DNA of 21,887 nucleotides. Origin: Bacillota bacterium (GTDB lineage Bacteria; Bacillota; Clostridia; Acetivibrionales; DTU013). The DNA is taken from the NCBI GenBank assembly GCA_023411715.1, contig JAEYOM010000105.1, positions 1 to 21,887 of the forward strand, given 5' to 3'. The notes below the pieces were generated by a model. The model ran no database searches and was not told the DNA's origin. It saw nothing but the letters and a program-made list of their open reading frames with translations. Shown piece by piece: positions 1-7,309 of the stretch (position 1 is its first letter; every line of letters begins with the position of its first letter). The position numbers and the translations under genes are program-made.

Positions 1-1
1 G

Positions 2-166
2 GTTTACACTGTGAAGGAAGCTGCAAAGGTGCTAAATATAGGCTTGAATAATGCTTATATTCTTGTAAACAGCAAAGACTTCCCCAAAATTCAAGTCGGC
101 AGAAAAATCCTTATCCCGGTAAAGTCACTAGAAAAATGGTTAGAAGATACTTGTGTAAAGGGTTAA
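2..166 (+). CDS. Excisionase-type small DNA-binding protein, C-terminal 54 residues (gene runs off the left edge)
   Basis: An open frame enters from the left edge and ends with TAA at 164-166, giving 54 visible residues. It starts VYTVKEAAKVLNIGLNNAYI and continues to a second motif around GRKILIPVKSLEKWL. This is the pattern of the excisionase/MerR-like winged helix-turn-helix family (HTH_17): a TVKEAAKVL helix start, a recognition helix, then a wing ending in a basic stretch and EKWL. Such proteins usually act as recombination directionality factors that bend DNA for excision, or as small regulators. The frame stops 4 bases before the integrase start, so the two genes are almost certainly co-transcribed, in the usual xis-int order. 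The N-terminus is outside the window, so full length is unknown. The HTH family call is fairly secure; the excisionase role is inferred from position. Confidence 0.75.
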   Translation, partial: VYTVKEAAKVLNIGLNNAYILVNSKDFPKIQVGRKILIPVKSLEKWLEDTCVKG

Positions 167-170
167 AGCT

Positions 171-1469
171 ATGGCAAAAAAGAGAGGTAACGGAGAAGGA
201 TCGATTGTTAAGCGAAAAGATGGAAGCTGGATGGGCCGTGTAACAGTTGGCCGTAATGAAAATGGTACGTTAAAGCGACAGTGTTTCTATGGAAAAACGA
301 GAGCTGAAGTCGCTGAAAAAATAAACGGAGTAATCAATAAAATTAACAATGGCACATATACTGAAGCCTCTAAGATGAAAGTGTCTGAGTGGCTATCTAT
401 ATGGTTTCGGGACTATGTTTTAAATGTAAAAAGACCGTCAACGGCCCGAGGATATGATGATATAATAAGGCTTCACCTGAATCCTGGTATTGGTCATATT
501 CAGTTGAAGGATCTTCGAGCAGATCATATTCAAACAATGCTAAATAATATAAAAAAGAAAACCCCTGCCAGTATATTAAGAAAGATTGATTCATTGAATA
601 AACAGCTTGAAAAAGCTGATGATGCCGGAAAAACTAGGATCACAAATCAAATAGCTGAGTTAAGTAAGGTGAAAATATCTTCAAGGACTATCGAACATAT
701 TAGTGTAATGCTTGGAACAGCCTTAAATCAGGCAATAAAGTGTAAGCTTTTGAGCGAAAATCCAGCAAAATACGTTGCGTTACCAAAAGTAGAAGAAAAG
801 GAGATACAGTTTTTATTGCTGGAGGAGCAGAAAAAGCTTTTAAGAATATTAAGTACTCATAGACTTGGCTTTGCATTTGAATTTGATATGGCGACAGGTA
901 TACGGCAAGCTGAATTATTAGGATTAAGATGGCAGGATGTAGATTTTGATAAAGGTAATATAACTATAAATCAAACTCTGATGCGTCAGAGGAGGTATGA
1001 AGAAGATGGAAGCAGGCCGGAAGAGGGAAAGCCAAAAACTGAAATTGTTAAAGGTAAGCCTAAAACCAAAAAAGGTAATAGAGTAATACCATTGCCGCCG
1101 AGCATAATTGAAAAGCTTAAAAAGCATCAATCTGATCAGTATAATGAAAAGGTAAGAGCAGAAGTAATATGGCAAGAAAGTGGTTTGGTTTTTACTTCTG
1201 AGATAGGGACTAATATAGAGCCTCGAAGAATGCTTAGCATCTTTCATAGTCTATTAAAAAAAGCAGAATTACCGACGAGAGGTATTCATGCACTAAGACA
1301 TACATTTGCGACCAGGGCGATCGAGAGAGGCATGGATGTCAAAACGCTATCTGAAATTTTGGGACATGAAGATATAACGACTACCCTTAATCTATATGTT
1401 CATAGCAGTGAAAAAACTAAAATTGAGGGTATGAAAAGATTGGATGATTTATTCAATTTCGATATATAA
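171..1469 (+). CDS. Site-specific tyrosine recombinase (phage/ICE integrase)
   Basis: This 432-residue protein has the three-part layout of Tn916/phage-type integrases. An N-terminal AP2-like arm-binding domain spans about residues 6-60 (GNGEGSIVKRKDGSW). A SAM-like core-binding domain follows, about 68-200, and a catalytic domain covers about 215-425. The catalytic residues are visible: R245 (ATGIRQAELLGLRW), H373-x-x-R376 (HALRH), H399 (LGHED) and the nucleophile Y409 (NLYVHS). A charged stretch near 135-165 (LRKIDSLNKQLEKADDAGK) lengthens the core-binding domain and looks like a coiled-coil insertion. The protein would integrate and excise the element lying to the left, using the tRNA-Arg 3' end about 100 bp downstream. 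The sampled row 301-360 is 32% GC by hand count, below most chromosomal genes here, as expected of acquired DNA. No disruption is visible, so it is probably functional. Confidence 0.95.
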   Translation: MAKKRGNGEGSIVKRKDGSWMGRVTVGRNENGTLKRQCFYGKTRAEVAEKINGVINKINNGTYTEASKMKVSEWLSIWFRDYVLNVKRPSTARGYDDIIRLHLNPGIGHIQLKDLRADHIQTMLNNIKKKTPASILRKIDSLNKQLEKADDAGKTRITNQIAELSKVKISSRTIEHISVMLGTALNQAIKCKLLSENPAKYVALPKVEEKEIQFLLLEEQKKLLRILSTHRLGFAFEFDMATGIRQAELLGLRWQDVDFDKGNITINQTLMRQRRYEEDGSRPEEGKPKTEIVKGKPKTKKGNRVIPLPPSIIEKLKKHQSDQYNEKVRAEVIWQESGLVFTSEIGTNIEPRRMLSIFHSLLKKAELPTRGIHALRHTFATRAIERGMDVKTLSEILGHEDITTTLNLYVHSSEKTKIEGMKRLDDLFNFDI

Positions 1470-1498
1470 ACTGAGTTTTTAACCAATAAAAAAGTCAG

Positions 1499-1518
1499 TT
1501 GGTGTAAGGTTGGTGTAA
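1499..1518 (+). repeat. Paired 9-bp direct repeats TTGGTGTAA, candidate integrase arm-binding sites
   Basis: TTGGTGTAA occurs at 1499-1507 and again at 1510-1518, an 11-bp period or about one helical turn. The pair lies between the integrase stop and the tRNA. Tyrosine integrases with an AP2-like N-terminal domain bind short direct repeats flanking the crossover core, so this is the expected place for them. The repeats are seen directly; the binding role is inferred. Confidence 0.5.
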
Positions 1519-1523
1519 AATTA

Positions 1524-1559
1524 TAAAGGCTTTCAGGTTTAAAATCCTGAAAGCCTTTA
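1524..1559. terminator. Bidirectional hairpin terminator between integrase and tRNA
   Basis: A perfect 13-bp stem (AAAGGCTTTCAGG at 1525-1537 with CCTGAAAGCCTTT at 1546-1558) extends to 14 bp with T1524-A1559 and has an 8-nt AT-rich loop. It sits between the rightward integrase gene and the leftward tRNA gene, so it could end both transcripts. U-runs are short on both sides (TTTAA rightward, TTTATAA leftward). Confidence 0.65.
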
Positions 1560-1565
1560 ACTTAC

Positions 1566-1600
1566 TGGTGCGCCCGAGAGGATTCGAACCTCCGGCCTGC
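1566..1600. other. Probable attachment site (attL/attR core) in the tRNA-Arg 3' end
   Basis: The excisionase-integrase pair points toward and stops about 100 bp short of the tRNA 3' end, the classic arrangement of elements that integrate into tRNA genes and restore an intact 3' end. The core repeat cannot be bounded because the other junction lies outside the window. The given span is simply the 3' third of the tRNA, where such cores usually fall. Confidence 0.5.
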
Positions 1601-1642
1601 GGTTTAGGAAACCGACGCTCTATCCTGCTGAGCTACGGGCGC
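1566..1642 (-). tRNA. tRNA-Arg (anticodon CCU), CCA encoded
   Basis: Read on the minus strand, the sequence folds as a standard tRNA. It has a perfect 7-bp acceptor (GCGCCCG with CGGGCGC), a D stem GCTC/GAGC, a 7-nt anticodon loop TTCCTAA giving CCU, a 5-nt variable loop, and a T arm GGAGG-TTCGAAT-CCTCT. The discriminator is A1569 and the CCA end is encoded at 1566-1568. The top anticodon pair (27-43) is a U-C mismatch. The CCU anticodon reads AGG, hence arginine. The 3' end faces the integrase, so it is the probable attachment site of the integrated element to the left. Confidence 0.95.
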
Positions 1643-1951
1643 ATGTATCAACGTTTCTGTTATCCGGCCCGTCTGTTTCGACAAGCTCAGATAACTCATC
1701 TGCCCCTATATTATAAGCAGTATCGGAATCATTGTCAAATAGATTTTTCTGGTCACACAATTATAACTCGCTTAAGGCAATTGATTTTGCCAATCCCAGC
1801 CTTCCGCGATCTTTGAAAAGGCCTTTTTATTATCTCTGCCCTGGGAGAGATACCTGTATTCACTGCGGCCGGATAAATTCATACGATTGTAAATATACAG
1901 GCTGCATATGCCGATAAATACTCTGTAATATACTTTCGGAGGATAACTAAT
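1643..1951. other. Intergenic region between tRNA-Arg and the SLH/Fn3 gene
   Basis: Besides the tRNA promoter, this 309-bp stretch contains a small hairpin (ATCTCT at about 1831-1836 with AGAGAT, 8-nt loop). The ribosome binding site CGGAGG (1937-1942) lies 9 nt before the ATG of the next gene. I see no clear sigma-A promoter for that gene, no convincing riboswitch (in particular no cyclic-di-GMP aptamer core) and no credible small gene; the short frames here have no ribosome binding site. Confidence 0.6.
1710..1738 (-). promoter_or_regulatory. Perfect-consensus sigma-A promoter for tRNA-Arg
   Basis: On the minus strand TTGACA (1733-1738) and TATAAT (1710-1715) are separated by exactly 17 bp, matching the housekeeping consensus at all 12 positions. 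Transcription would start near 1703 and reach the tRNA 5' end at 1642 after a leader of about 60 nt. Very strong promoters are usual for stable RNA genes. Confidence 0.9.
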
Positions 1952-4900
1952 ATGATATGCAATAGATATATACATCTGGAACGCTTCTGTCAGAGGATAT
2001 TCATACTGCTCCTGCTTGCGGCATTTGCGTTTATTCTGGTCCCGCAGATCGTTTCCGCCGCGGATTTTGAGGCTATTCCAAACGCTCCCGACACCGATTC
2101 CGAAGTCAGGCTGGAATGGTCGCCGGTAGCAGGCGCTCAGAAATATACTTTGCAGAGGAGTGCCGGTTCTTCCGACACAACTGTTGCCACTCTCGGAGCG
2201 GATCAGTTTGCTTATATGGATACCGGACTCAAGCCGAATACGGCATATACATATACGCTGAGTGCATTTACCACTGCGGATATGACAGATACTCCTGTTC
2301 AGAAAACTACAACCGCGACCACAACAGATCTTATTAAGCCATATAACCTTAATGCAGTTTATAATGTAAATACTAAAATCGTTTCACTTACATGGAGCTG
2401 CTCGAAGCTTGCAACAAGCAGCATTATTAGTCAGACTGTAAATGGCGTAACCACTACTTTGCCCACAACCGGAGCATCTTCGGCTTCAATACTGATCACG
2501 GGTTCTTCACAGGTGGATTTCACCGTACAGTCCATCGGAGCCGGGGTCCTGTCTGCCGGGGTGCATGAGGTATCTGTTATACCTGTCGATTCGCCGATGA
2601 TCTATGCTACCTATACAAATGGGACTACTATCATAACCTGGTCGAATTATCCCGCAGTATCCCAATTCCAGTTGGAACGTTCAAAATGGAACGGTGCTTC
2701 GTGGGAGGACTGGGCTGCCATAAACATGATACTTACGGGAACAAGCGCCACTGACACGCCGGCCGAGGGCGGACGGTACCGTTACAGGCTTAACGCCAAA
2801 AACGGAAGTGTCTATGCCGGAACCAGCAATATCGTGGACCCTAATACGACAGGCAATACTCCGTCTTTGCCGAACAAGCCGGGGACACTGTTTGCCTATG
2901 TAACCTCCTCGTCTTCTTCCGCAGCCATCACACTCCATTGGACCGATCAGTCGAACAATGAGCTTGGTTTTAAAGTAGAACGACTTACCGATCCTAATGA
3001 TTTCGAATTAATCGCAACCGTCACGCCGAATACGACTATGTACACGGATAATTCCATTAGCGAAGGACATACATATATCTACCGGGTTTGTGCAACTAAT
3101 GCAATGGGGGATTCCGTCTATTCGAATGAGGTTACTATTAATAAATGGGATACCGTTGCTCCGGCTGCGCTTACCGTCACACCCGTTTCTTCTTCAGGGA
3201 TCGATCTGACTTGGAGTTATACCGGAACTGAAAAGTATAATACAATAATCGAGCGTAAGAAGGGCACCGGCGGGACATGGACGCCTATTTACACAACCGC
3301 TCTCGGTACGGTGAAATACAGCGATACCGGTCTGACCGCAAATACGAGATATTTCTATCGTGTAAAAAAAGCTTTGGGAACAGGCTCAGCCGGTATTCCA
3401 TTTCCAAATGACAATATCGGCATCGGAGCCTATACATACCTTAGCACTCTACAGCTTACAGTAGAAGCGGCTTCTGAAGGCAGGACGTATCTCTCGTGGA
3501 CGGGGAACACTGCAGGGGCGGATGTCATAATAGAGAGGAAAATGCCAAACGGCAGCTTCAGCGCACTTATGACCGTCGGCCCGTCGACCTCAGGCTGGTA
3601 TGACAACACCGGTCTTATCCCCGGCGCTGCATATACCTACAGGGTCAAAGCTCGAACTTCAACAAACGAATCGCTGTATTCAAAAGAGGCAACTGTTCAG
3701 AACACTTACCTCGAACCGCCGTCCGAGCTCACCGCTACAATCGTTACAGGCTCGGCGGTAACCCTGAAATGGAAGGACAATTCCACAGATGAAAATGGCT
3801 TTGAGATATGGAGATATACCGGTGATTCGGGTACATACACTCTTTATGCCAGTGTGGGTAAGAATATTACCACTTTTACGGACAAGCTGGTCCATACAGG
3901 TCTGCAGTACAGCTACGAGGTAAGGGCATACGTCGCGTCGGGGAGCCTTTATTCCCCGTTTTCCGGCTCTGCTTCTGTCGGTATCGGCCTGATCAACCCG
4001 CCGTCCAATTTGACTTATGAATATGTTTCGAGTTCACAGGTCTTACTGAGGTGGACCGATACCTCGGATAACGAAAACGGTTTCAAGGTCGAATGGAAAA
4101 AGGACGCGGACACCGAATGGAGCATATACAAATGGATGGGTTCAGGCTATACGGTTTGCCAGGTCACCGAGCTCAATCCGTACACTAAATATTATTTCAG
4201 GGTCAGAGTTTACAGCAATACGGGAAATGTGGACTCTGTAAGCAATGAAATACTGGTGTCGACGGCATTGCCCGCGGCGCCTTCGGACGTTAAGTCTGTT
4301 TCGCTCTCGGCAAGCCAGGCGAAGATAACCTGGAAGGACAATTCGGATAGCGAGGAAGGCTTCAAGGTGTTGAGCAAGCCTTCGAACGGGTACTATTTCG
4401 TTGAAATTGCTACGCTCCCGAAAAATACGACTTCCTACACGGACAGCAAGGTTGCGCCGGGCAGCCTGTACTACTACAAGGTCGCTTCGTACAATGGGAC
4501 AGGGTCTTCGGAAAGTGAGGAAACAAGCGTAAAGATCAATACCAAGGCATACTTCTCGGATCTCAAAAATGTGTACTGGGCTAAGGATGCAATCGAGAAC
4601 CTTGCCGGAATGGGCATTGTCCAGGGCACCACAGGAACGTTGTTCAATCCGAATGGGAAAATCACCAAAGCGGAATTTACCGCCATAGTGGTGCGAGCAT
4701 TCGATCTGGATACGTCGCCTGTAGGAAGTCTTGCCGACGTTAAATCGAATAGGTGGTTTTACAGGGATGTTATGGTCGCGGAGAACCTTGGCATCATATC
4801 GGGCGATTCGAAAAATAAGTTCTACCCCGATGCGGCAATAACAAGAGAAGAGATCGCGGTCATCCTGTTCAATGCGATTTCGGTATCAGGCAAGGAATTT

Positions 4901-5101
4901 TCGTTGCACGATAACTCCGTCCTGGAGAAATTCACCGATAAGAACCGTATATCTCCCAATGCGGTGGCAAGTGTCGCCACACTTGTCGGAGAAGGCGTCA
5001 TCGAAGGAATTTCCGATAAAGCGATCGGACCTAAAAATACTGCGACGAGGGCGCAGGCTGCTGTGTTCATGTACAGGACGCTCAATAAGCTCATTAAATG
5101 A
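1952..5101 (+). CDS. Secreted cell-surface protein: fibronectin type III-like repeats with three C-terminal SLH domains
   Basis: This is a 1049-residue exported protein. The N-terminus has a signal peptide with a hydrophobic core IFILLLLAAFAFILV and probable cleavage after IVSA (about residue 36). Residues ~40-860 are repeated beta-sandwich modules of about 90 residues. They recur with the pattern W-x-D-x-S-x-x-E-x-G-F-x-V (TDQSNNELGFKVERL, KDNSTDENGFEIWRY, TDTSDNENGFKVEW, KDNSDSEEGFKV) followed by Y-x-Y-x-V-x-A, typical of fibronectin type III folds; I count roughly eight to nine. From residue 867 (YFSDLKNVYWAKDAIE) come three SLH domains with ITKAE, ITREE and ATRAQ signatures, which anchor proteins to pyruvylated cell-wall polymer. 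A catalytic domain is absent, so adhesion, scaffolding or matrix organisation is likely. The start is fixed by CGGAGG 9 nt upstream. The gene appears monocistronic. Confidence 0.9.
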   Translation: MICNRYIHLERFCQRIFILLLLAAFAFILVPQIVSAADFEAIPNAPDTDSEVRLEWSPVAGAQKYTLQRSAGSSDTTVATLGADQFAYMDTGLKPNTAYTYTLSAFTTADMTDTPVQKTTTATTTDLIKPYNLNAVYNVNTKIVSLTWSCSKLATSSIISQTVNGVTTTLPTTGASSASILITGSSQVDFTVQSIGAGVLSAGVHEVSVIPVDSPMIYATYTNGTTIITWSNYPAVSQFQLERSKWNGASWEDWAAINMILTGTSATDTPAEGGRYRYRLNAKNGSVYAGTSNIVDPNTTGNTPSLPNKPGTLFAYVTSSSSSAAITLHWTDQSNNELGFKVERLTDPNDFELIATVTPNTTMYTDNSISEGHTYIYRVCATNAMGDSVYSNEVTINKWDTVAPAALTVTPVSSSGIDLTWSYTGTEKYNTIIERKKGTGGTWTPIYTTALGTVKYSDTGLTANTRYFYRVKKALGTGSAGIPFPNDNIGIGAYTYLSTLQLTVEAASEGRTYLSWTGNTAGADVIIERKMPNGSFSALMTVGPSTSGWYDNTGLIPGAAYTYRVKARTSTNESLYSKEATVQNTYLEPPSELTATIVTGSAVTLKWKDNSTDENGFEIWRYTGDSGTYTLYASVGKNITTFTDKLVHTGLQYSYEVRAYVASGSLYSPFSGSASVGIGLINPPSNLTYEYVSSSQVLLRWTDTSDNENGFKVEWKKDADTEWSIYKWMGSGYTVCQVTELNPYTKYYFRVRVYSNTGNVDSVSNEILVSTALPAAPSDVKSVSLSASQAKITWKDNSDSEEGFKVLSKPSNGYYFVEIATLPKNTTSYTDSKVAPGSLYYYKVASYNGTGSSESEETSVKINTKAYFSDLKNVYWAKDAIENLAGMGIVQGTTGTLFNPNGKITKAEFTAIVVRAFDLDTSPVGSLADVKSNRWFYRDVMVAENLGIISGDSKNKFYPDAAITREEIAVILFNAISVSGKEFSLHDNSVLEKFTDKNRISPNAVASVATLVGEGVIEGISDKAIGPKNTATRAQAAVFMYRTLNKLIK

Positions 5102-5146
5102 ACCACGCCTGAAGTCGTTAAATAAAGTATCCGGGCGCCGATAGAC

Positions 5147-5266
5147 GGAAGCATGCAGGAGCTTGAATAAACCTGCAGAAGCCTACGGAAGCTTATGGAA
5201 GCATACGTAAGCTTACAGAAGCCTACGGAAGCTTACAGATGCTTGCGGAAGCTAGCAGAAGCTTAT
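5147..5266. repeat. Twelve-unit degenerate 10-bp tandem array (consensus about RGAAGCNTRC)
   Basis: Twelve consecutive 10-bp units can be laid out without gaps from 5147. Examples are AGAAGCCTAC at 5177 and 5217, GGAAGCTTAT at 5187, GGAAGCTTAC at 5227 and GGAAGCTAGC at 5247. The third unit (5167-5176) is the most degraded. The AAGCTT core is palindromic. The array lies outside any gene, and all frames meet stops. Confidence 0.85.
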
Positions 5267-5308
5267 AGCCATAAATGCAGTATCGCATAAATACTGGTAA
5301 AATTCATT

Positions 5309-5329
5309 TTCGGAGGATATAATATGTAA
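5309..5329 (+). other. Orphan gene-start sequence with start-stop pair (GGAGG ... ATG TAA)
   Basis: TTTTCGGAGGATATAATATG closely matches the start region of the SLH gene (TTTCGGAGGATAACTAATATG at 1934-1954). Here, however, the ATG (5324-5326) is followed at once by TAA. The ribosome binding site CGGAGG is at 5311-5316. It may be the relic of a duplicated gene start, or a minimal leader that loads a ribosome just before the hairpin at 5327. The TATAAT at 5318-5323 could alternatively be a -10 box, but I find no good -35. Confidence 0.35.
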
Positions 5330-5358
5330 TGAGGCGTCTCTCGACGCCGCATTATTTT
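5327..5358 (+). terminator. Intrinsic terminator or attenuator upstream of pepF
   Basis: TAATG-A-GGCGTC (5327-5338) pairs with GACGCC-G-CATTA (5343-5354) around a TCTC tetraloop. That is 11 pairs with one A-G mismatch, followed by TTTT. It lies 30 bp before the pepF start, downstream of the repeat array. It may end the SLH transcript or attenuate pepF. Confidence 0.6.
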
Positions 5359-5387
5359 CCCGAAAGGGAACCTTAAGAGGTGGATTT

Positions 5388-7187
5388 ATGGCCGGTAACA
5401 AGTTGCCAGCAAGAGACGAGGTCGAGGCTAAATACAAGTGGAAGCTTGAAGATATCTACGCAAGCGATGCGGATTGGGAAGAGGATTTTAAAAAAGTACG
5501 CCGAATGTCCGAAGGGATGGCGCAGTTCAAGGGTAAACTCGCGGGAGACATACAGACGCTTCTCGAGTGCCTGAAGTCGAGCGAGGAAATGCAGGCCTTG
5601 AACGACAAGATATTTGTATATGCGAGGATGAGGCGTGATGAAAATAATGCCGAATCCAGATACCAGGCGCTGACCGACAGGGCGATGAGCCTTAGTACCG
5701 AGGTTTATGCGTCTGTTTCTTTTATTGTTCCGGAGATAATCTCCATCGACGAAGGTCTGCTGAGAAGAAGCCTGGACGAAGCAGAAGGTTTTTCGATTTA
5801 CAGGCAGTATATAGCAGAGATACTGCGGCAGAAACAGCACATCCTTTCCCACAGGGAGGAAGAGCTGCTGGCGCGTTCTGCGGAAGTTGCCGAGGCGTCC
5901 TCCGATATTTTCACGATGTTCAATAATGCCGACATCAAGTTCGGCTCAATCAAGGATGAGGACGGCGAAGAGGTCGAAGTGACCAAAGGCCGTTACAGCA
6001 AGTTTCTGGAGTCCCATGACAGGAGGGTGAGAGCAGACGCTTTCCATACGCTGTACGCTTCCTATATCGCAATGGGGAATACGCTGGCGTCGATGCTCAA
6101 CAACGAGATCAAGAAGGATAAATTCTACGCCTCGGTTCGCAAATACGACTCGAGCCTCAATGCGTCGCTGGACAGCGACAATGTGCCGGTTTCCGTATAT
6201 GACAACCTTATAGATACGGTCAATAAAAACCTGCCACTGCTGCATCGCTATCTGAAGCTTCGCAAAAAAGCCCTGAAGCTCGACGAGCTGCACATGTACG
6301 ATCTTTATGTGCCGATAGTCGATGAACCGCCGAAGCACATAAAATACGAGGATGCGCTCGAAACAGTGAAGAAAGGGCTTGCACCGATGGGCTGCAGTTA
6401 CCTGGAGAATCTGGAGAATGCCTTCGGATCAGGCTGGCTCGATGTTTTTGAAAACCAGGGGAAGACCAGCGGCGCCTATTCATGGGGCACTCACCTGACT
6501 CACCCCTATGTGCTGCTGAATTACCAGGGCACAATCAACGATGTGTTCACGATTGCCCACGAAATGGGGCACGCGATGCATTCCTACTATACAAATAGGA
6601 CGCAGCCCTACATATATTCCGAGTACAAGATCTTCGTGGCGGAAGTGGCTTCTACGGTAAATGAATCGCTGCTCATGAATTATCTCCTGGCAGTCACCAC
6701 CGACAAAAAGGAACGCGCATACCTGCTGAATCATTATCTGGAGGAGTTCCGCGGCACGTTGTTCAGGCAGACCATGTTTGCCGAATTCGAGAAGAAGACC
6801 CACGGGCTGGTCCAAAGCGGCGAGGCCCTAAACGTGCAGGAGTTCAGCAGGATATACAGGGAGCTGAACGAAAGGTACTTCAGCCCTGAAGCCGTCATAG
6901 ACGACGAGATCGCCATGGAATGGTCGCGCATACCGCATTTCTATTCAAGCTTCTACGTCTATAAATACGCCACGGGGATTTCCGCGGCGACGTCGCTGTC
7001 ACAGCAGATACTGAAGCAGGGCAACTCGGCTGTCGACCGTTATACCGAATTTTTGAAGAGCGGCGGCTCCGATTACCCGCTTGAACTGCTGAAAAAAGCC
7101 GGCGTCGACCTTTCGCAGCCCGGGCCGGTCGAGGATGCGCTCAGGATGTTCGGGACGATACTCGACGAACTGGAGCAACTAATCTAA
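5388..7187 (+). CDS. pepF: Oligoendopeptidase F (M3B family zinc metallopeptidase)
   Basis: This 599-residue protein matches the usual ~600-residue length of the PepF family, cytoplasmic enzymes that cut oligopeptides of roughly 7-17 residues. The N-terminal half (about 1-200) is the helical region covering the active-site channel, including the ERDEVEAKYKWKLEDIYASD-like opening characteristic of the family. The zinc site is HEMGH at residues 391-395 (IAHEMGHAMHSYY), with the third ligand probably E419 (FVAEVASTVNE). The C-terminus carries the family's substrate-contacting FYVYKYATG motif near 525. No signal peptide is present. AAGAGGTGG at 5375-5383 sets the ATG at 5388. The gene stands alone; the next gene, another peptidase, begins 122 bp later on the same strand, so co-expression is possible but unproven. 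The family assignment is very secure. Confidence 0.97.
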   Translation: MAGNKLPARDEVEAKYKWKLEDIYASDADWEEDFKKVRRMSEGMAQFKGKLAGDIQTLLECLKSSEEMQALNDKIFVYARMRRDENNAESRYQALTDRAMSLSTEVYASVSFIVPEIISIDEGLLRRSLDEAEGFSIYRQYIAEILRQKQHILSHREEELLARSAEVAEASSDIFTMFNNADIKFGSIKDEDGEEVEVTKGRYSKFLESHDRRVRADAFHTLYASYIAMGNTLASMLNNEIKKDKFYASVRKYDSSLNASLDSDNVPVSVYDNLIDTVNKNLPLLHRYLKLRKKALKLDELHMYDLYVPIVDEPPKHIKYEDALETVKKGLAPMGCSYLENLENAFGSGWLDVFENQGKTSGAYSWGTHLTHPYVLLNYQGTINDVFTIAHEMGHAMHSYYTNRTQPYIYSEYKIFVAEVASTVNESLLMNYLLAVTTDKKERAYLLNHYLEEFRGTLFRQTMFAEFEKKTHGLVQSGEALNVQEFSRIYRELNERYFSPEAVIDDEIAMEWSRIPHFYSSFYVYKYATGISAATSLSQQILKQGNSAVDRYTEFLKSGGSDYPLELLKKAGVDLSQPGPVEDALRMFGTILDELEQLI

Positions 7188-7309
7188 TGGACGGGGCGGA
7201 GTTATCCCATACCGTGCCTTCGCGGCCAGGCGCATATTCTGTGTAAAAAGGCATTGATCCGGAGTACCGGATAGAATACTAATAACTAACAGAAAAGAAG
7301 GTAGAGCAA

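Noticed and set aside
1568..1816. 82-residue plus-strand frame across the tRNA
   Set aside because: It translates the antisense of the tRNA; such RGFEPPACGLGNRRSI peptides are a known annotation artefact.
1743..1951. Cyclic-di-GMP or other riboswitch before the surface-protein gene
   Set aside because: Surface adhesins are often so regulated, but no aptamer core motif was found; only one short hairpin is visible.
5147..5266. CRISPR array
   Set aside because: Units are 10 bp without spacers, and no cas genes are nearby.
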